A stretch of 64,000 bases of DNA from Rhodamnia argentea (Eukaryota > Streptophyta > Magnoliopsida > Myrtales > Myrtaceae). Within the stretch, counting starts at the first letter, position 1. The number at the start of each line of letters is the position of its first letter. The stretch covers positions 9,464,501 through 9,528,500 of the forward strand of contig NC_063159.1 in the NCBI RefSeq assembly GCF_020921035.1, read 5' to 3'. A model generated the notes under the pieces. That model saw only the letters and a program-made list of their open reading frames with translations. It was not told the DNA's origin and did no database searches. Made by a program: the position numbers and the translations under genes. Below, one piece after another: positions 63,191 through 64,000 of this stretch.

Positions 63191-63774
63191 TAACTTCACT
63201 TCTTTTTCTAGTCGTTCCGCTATATCGATTGATGGTAGTACAAGAGATCTTTAACCCGACAAAATTTTTTACATAATGGTTCCTGCTTCCTACCCATAGT
63301 TAACATTTATCTCCCCGGGTCATACTTTAGTATCACATCGTAGATCCCGCCCCAACTCCATCTTCCAACTCAGTGAACCGGAATATAGTGCATAGGTACT
63401 CTTTTAGGAGGCGAGCTAAGCCGTCGATCCCAAGACCGCACTTCCTGCATCAGGAAAAGGATAAGGCCTTGACCGCTCAATGCAGCAGGGACGAGACGGC
63501 ATGACATACTACGATCACGTACAAAAGTGCTACCCTGACTCGGCAATACGGAGCCTCTCAACAGCTCCCGTTCCTTTATGAGGTCCTATCCGGGCTCGGT
63601 AGACCCAAGCCTTTCTCCTCCTCCTGACTGAGCAGTAATTCCCCACGGCTAACAAATAAGAGTTGAAGCCGTAAAAGAAAGGCACCGGCCCCCATCCCCC
63701 AAAAAACCCAAACATATAACGCAATCTTCAATGCAATCATAAATGCATTAATCGTTTCCACCTCTTCCTTCACC

Positions 63775-63783
63775 TGTATAAAG
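63775..63783 (+). promoter_or_regulatory. TATA box of microprotein copy B
   Basis: TGTATAAAG in CACCTGTATAAAGTTGGGATC, aligned with the TATA box of copy A and about 100 bases before the ATG in both. The conserved upstream block TTCAATGCAATCATAAATG starts at 57481 and 63727. Confidence 0.7.
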
Positions 63784-63883
63784 TTGGGATCTCCAATGTC
63801 CAACGCATCATCAACAATCCCCTCAAAAAAGCCATATAAAAAACCAAAAAAGAAAAAGGAAAAATCCCCTCCTTTCGAGAATA

Positions 63884-64000
63884 ATGGACGCTACTACTAC
63901 ACTAAGGTCCGTGTTGAAGTTCGTCGGGGTCGCTTTCCTAGCGTTCGTAGCATCGATGACCCCGGGCGCCACCGCGTTTCCCATCTGTTGCGGCCGGGAC
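63884..64000 (+). CDS. Secreted microprotein with CCGR motif, copy B (partial)
   Basis: The first 39 codons are present before the window ends. Against copy A it lacks one codon near position 7 (TTTLRS against TTTSVRS), and has glycine for valine in the signal and alanine for glycine just before FPICCGRD. The signal peptide, PGAT cleavage region and first CCGR are intact. The second CCGR and stop lie beyond the window. The promoter block is conserved, so it is probably a live duplicate despite the mitochondrial insertion directly upstream. Confidence 0.65.
   Translation, partial: MDATTTLRSVLKFVGVAFLAFVASMTPGATAFPICCGRD

Larger units (their letters stand above)
61905..63722 (-). other. Nuclear insertion of mitochondrial DNA (NUMT), nad4 region
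   Basis: A block of about 1.8 kb with base composition unlike its AT-rich surroundings. Read on the minus strand it runs from group II intron sequence with a recognisable domain V (63190-63147), through a nad4 exon (63105-62681), into the GGGCGACC start of the next group II intron at about 62680 and on to about 61905. Presence of intron sequence on both sides and of unedited codons shows transfer as DNA. The left limit is approximate; on the right, unit A-like sequence resumes at about 63723. Confidence 0.75.
58726..64000 (+). repeat. Tandem duplication, unit B (runs off the window)
   Basis: Second unit, collinear with 52475 onward. The register is kept although unit B gained a 1016-bp MULE-like element with a nested hAT MITE, another MITE and about 1.8 kb of mitochondrial DNA. 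Unit A gained other elements, and parts of unit B have been lost, including most of the first cysteine-rich gene. Confidence 0.72.

Noticed and set aside
62860-63803. Minus-strand frames in the mitochondrial block read as nuclear genes
   Set aside because: They are nad4 exon and group II intron sequence with stops and frameshifts, not a nuclear gene.

Overview
This window is nuclear DNA of a flowering plant, almost certainly a woody eudicot. Genes are spaced several kilobases apart, have GT-AG introns, and sit among AT-rich intergenic DNA full of small transposon relics. All recognisable proteins are plant-type: GT47 glycosyltransferase, group I bZIP, B-box factor, strictosidine synthase-like, RBL13-type rhomboid. 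The species cannot be fixed from sequence alone.

Layout. 1-8.2 kb: no recognisable gene; CT microsatellites, a fold-back element at 4.25-4.9 kb, a small MITE. 8.3-9.75 kb: intronless GT47 (MUR3-type) gene. 11.9-17.1 kb: four-exon bZIP gene of the PosF21/RSG/VIP1 group. 18.4-20.3 kb (minus): four-exon strictosidine synthase-like gene. 20.3-26 kb: gene-poor, with a 738-bp long-inverted-repeat element and an LTR-like block. 26-34 kb: a cluster of direct repeats that includes copies of the bZIP gene's introns lacking the exons between them. 34.2-34.9 kb: two MITEs. 36.75-37.8 kb: a small EDR2-like DUF1336 gene. 38.2-42 kb: a MITE with its empty site preserved next to it, and a 1-kb duplication with an LTR-like insert at the junction. 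43.1-43.9 kb (minus): RBL13 rhomboid. 45.9 kb: an unrecognised basic protein. 47.2-48.4 kb: BBX24/STO-type B-box factor. 49.9-51.4 kb (minus): YIF1-type Golgi membrane protein. 52.1 kb: a possible small acidic protein.

52.5-64 kb is the most unusual part. It is a diverged tandem duplication with a register of about 6.2 kb. Unit A holds an intact secreted cysteine-rich peptide gene (54.1 kb) and a 54-residue secreted microprotein with two CCGR motifs (57.7 kb). Unit B holds only a scrap of the first gene (61.2 kb) and a second copy of the microprotein, cut by the window end (63.9 kb). The two units were then invaded by different elements: nested MITEs and MULE-like elements, and in unit B about 1.8 kb of mitochondrial DNA carrying a broken nad4 exon with group II intron sequence on both sides.

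The genes do not form one pathway. GT47 acts in the Golgi on wall polysaccharide, YIF1 in ER-Golgi membranes, RBL13 as an intramembrane protease, the bZIP and B-box factors in the nucleus, and the SSL protein and the small peptides in the secretory route. Intron boundaries were placed by reading GT-AG sites and keeping the frame; UTR ends are not determined. Family assignments are from memory of protein motifs, not from searches.
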